This document shows positions 4,982 to 5,659 of a stretch of DNA of 5,659 nucleotides, one piece after another (positions within the stretch are counted from its first letter, which is position 1; every line of letters starts with the position of its first letter). Source of the stretch: Promethearchaeota archaeon (GTDB lineage: Archaea; Asgardarchaeota; Lokiarchaeia; Sigynarchaeales; MK-D1); NCBI GenBank assembly GCA_016839865.1, contig JAEOTN010000045.1, positions 1 through 5,659 of the forward strand, given 5' to 3'. The translations under genes were made by a program, and so were the position numbers. The notes below the pieces were generated by a model. That model did not search any database. It saw nothing but the letters and a program-made list of their open reading frames with translations, and was not told the DNA's origin.

Positions 4982-5659
4982 ATGAAAAAAAAGAAATTAC
5001 GTGGGAAATCTAACAACAACACCTCTGATTCTAACGATATTGATTTGTTACGAATATACAATTCTGTTCCTATACCAATCGTGATATATTATGACATAGA
5101 TAAGTCAATTCAGCTTAATCGAAAATTTACTGATACTTTTGGATTCTCCGAATCTGACATTAAAAAGGTTGATGATTGGTGGAACCTCTGTATTACAGAT
5201 GAAAAGAACCGAGAAAAATTGAAATCGGAATGGAATAAACGGCTTAAAGAATCAATGCAAGATAATAAAGAATTTGAACCGATGGAAATGGAGGTACAAT
5301 GCAAATCAGGCTCTAAGAAATACATTAGATATAATCTTGAAATTATCGACCATTATTATTTAGGTTTTTTCGTTGATATCACTGAATGGAAACAAGTCAT
5401 GGAACAAAAGCTTCTCGTGAGTGAACGAAGGACTAATTCGCTTCTTTATGCTCCCAACACAATACCGATGGCAATCTTTGGTAGAGATGGTACTATTCTT
5501 GAGATAAATGAAGCAGCAGTTCGAGAAACTAAGATAAGTTCTGATAAATTAATTGGTAGAAATGTCTTTTCACTGTTTAAGAAATATGGTATCGTTGATA
5601 TCTACAAATTTGAGGAAGTGCTTAAAACTAAAAAAGCAATGAATCTTCAAGTGGAATTC
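4982..5659 (+). CDS. PAS-domain sensor protein, N-terminal part (probable sensor histidine kinase)
   Basis: The frame opens at ATG 4982 and stays open for 226 residues to the window edge; the C-terminus is missing. After a basic, polar start (K2-K5, then Asn/Ser/Asp-rich to 20) comes a PAS domain at about 20-135. Its marks are IPIVIY (31-36), N46-x-x-F-T, the F53-G-F-S-E-S-D-I stretch, the paired W66-W67 typical of one PAS S-box subgroup, and the closing DITEWKQ (132-138). A helical linker (138-155) leads to a second PAS domain from about 156, with IPMAIFGRDGTILEINEAA (161-179) and LIGRNVFSLF (190-199). No membrane helix or signal peptide is seen, so it is probably a cytosolic sensor. PAS chains of this type usually end in HisKA and HATPase domains, but that part is outside the window. 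The ligand is unknown. Confidence 0.8.
   Translation, partial: MKKKKLRGKSNNNTSDSNDIDLLRIYNSVPIPIVIYYDIDKSIQLNRKFTDTFGFSESDIKKVDDWWNLCITDEKNREKLKSEWNKRLKESMQDNKEFEPMEMEVQCKSGSKKYIRYNLEIIDHYYLGFFVDITEWKQVMEQKLLVSERRTNSLLYAPNTIPMAIFGRDGTILEINEAAVRETKISSDKLIGRNVFSLFKKYGIVDIYKFEEVLKTKKAMNLQVEF

Noticed and set aside
5110..5325. 71-codon minus-strand reading frame
   Set aside because: It is antisense to the first PAS domain, which is clearly coding.
1..5659. Search for tRNA, rRNA, CRISPR array, insertion sequence or toxin-antitoxin pair
   Set aside because: Reading both strands by eye, I saw no cloverleaf, repeat-spacer array, transposase motif or terminal inverted repeat with target duplication.

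Overview
The window is strongly AT-rich (about two thirds A+T by eye) and gene-sparse, with single genes in alternating orientation rather than long operons. Several signals look archaeal. TATA-like boxes lie about 25-45 bases ahead of start codons, GGTGA/GAGG-type ribosome binding sites lie 5-7 bases ahead of starts, and pyrimidine or oligo-T tracts follow stop codons without GC-rich stems. Together with large multi-pass membrane proteins, a membrane-anchored zinc ribbon and a multi-PAS sensor, this suggests an uncultured AT-rich archaeon, possibly of the Asgard group. That assignment is inference; no rRNA or marker gene is present.

Layout. At the left edge (351-1, minus) is the N-terminal part of a single-pass membrane or exported protein of unknown function. 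A 391-base intergenic stretch separates it from a 457-residue multi-pass membrane protein (743-2116, plus). That protein faces, tail to tail, a second multi-pass membrane protein of 427 residues (2327-3610, minus). Both carry the architecture of the heparan-alpha-glucosaminide N-acetyltransferase (HGSNAT/NagX, DUF1624/DUF5009-like) membrane acyltransferases, but they are highly diverged from each other. The second appears to lack the loop histidine used by HGSNAT. A 284-base intergenic region with nested inverted repeats follows. Next come a small two-helix membrane protein with a cytosolic-type C4 zinc ribbon (3895-4464, plus), then a single-domain cupin (4512-4880, minus). The right edge holds the N-terminal part of a PAS-domain sensor protein (4982 to the end, plus), divergent from the cupin.

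How the genes might work together. Apart from the two facing acyltransferase-like proteins, nothing links the genes into one pathway. The best regulatory observation is a perfect 8-base inverted repeat with a 5-base centre, placed between the TATA-like box and ribosome binding site of the cupin gene, where a repressor would block transcription. The window does not show a clearly new multi-gene system. The most unusual points are the paired diverged acyltransferase-like proteins, the missing catalytic histidine in one of them, and the palindromes in the two intergenic regions around the zinc-ribbon and cupin genes.
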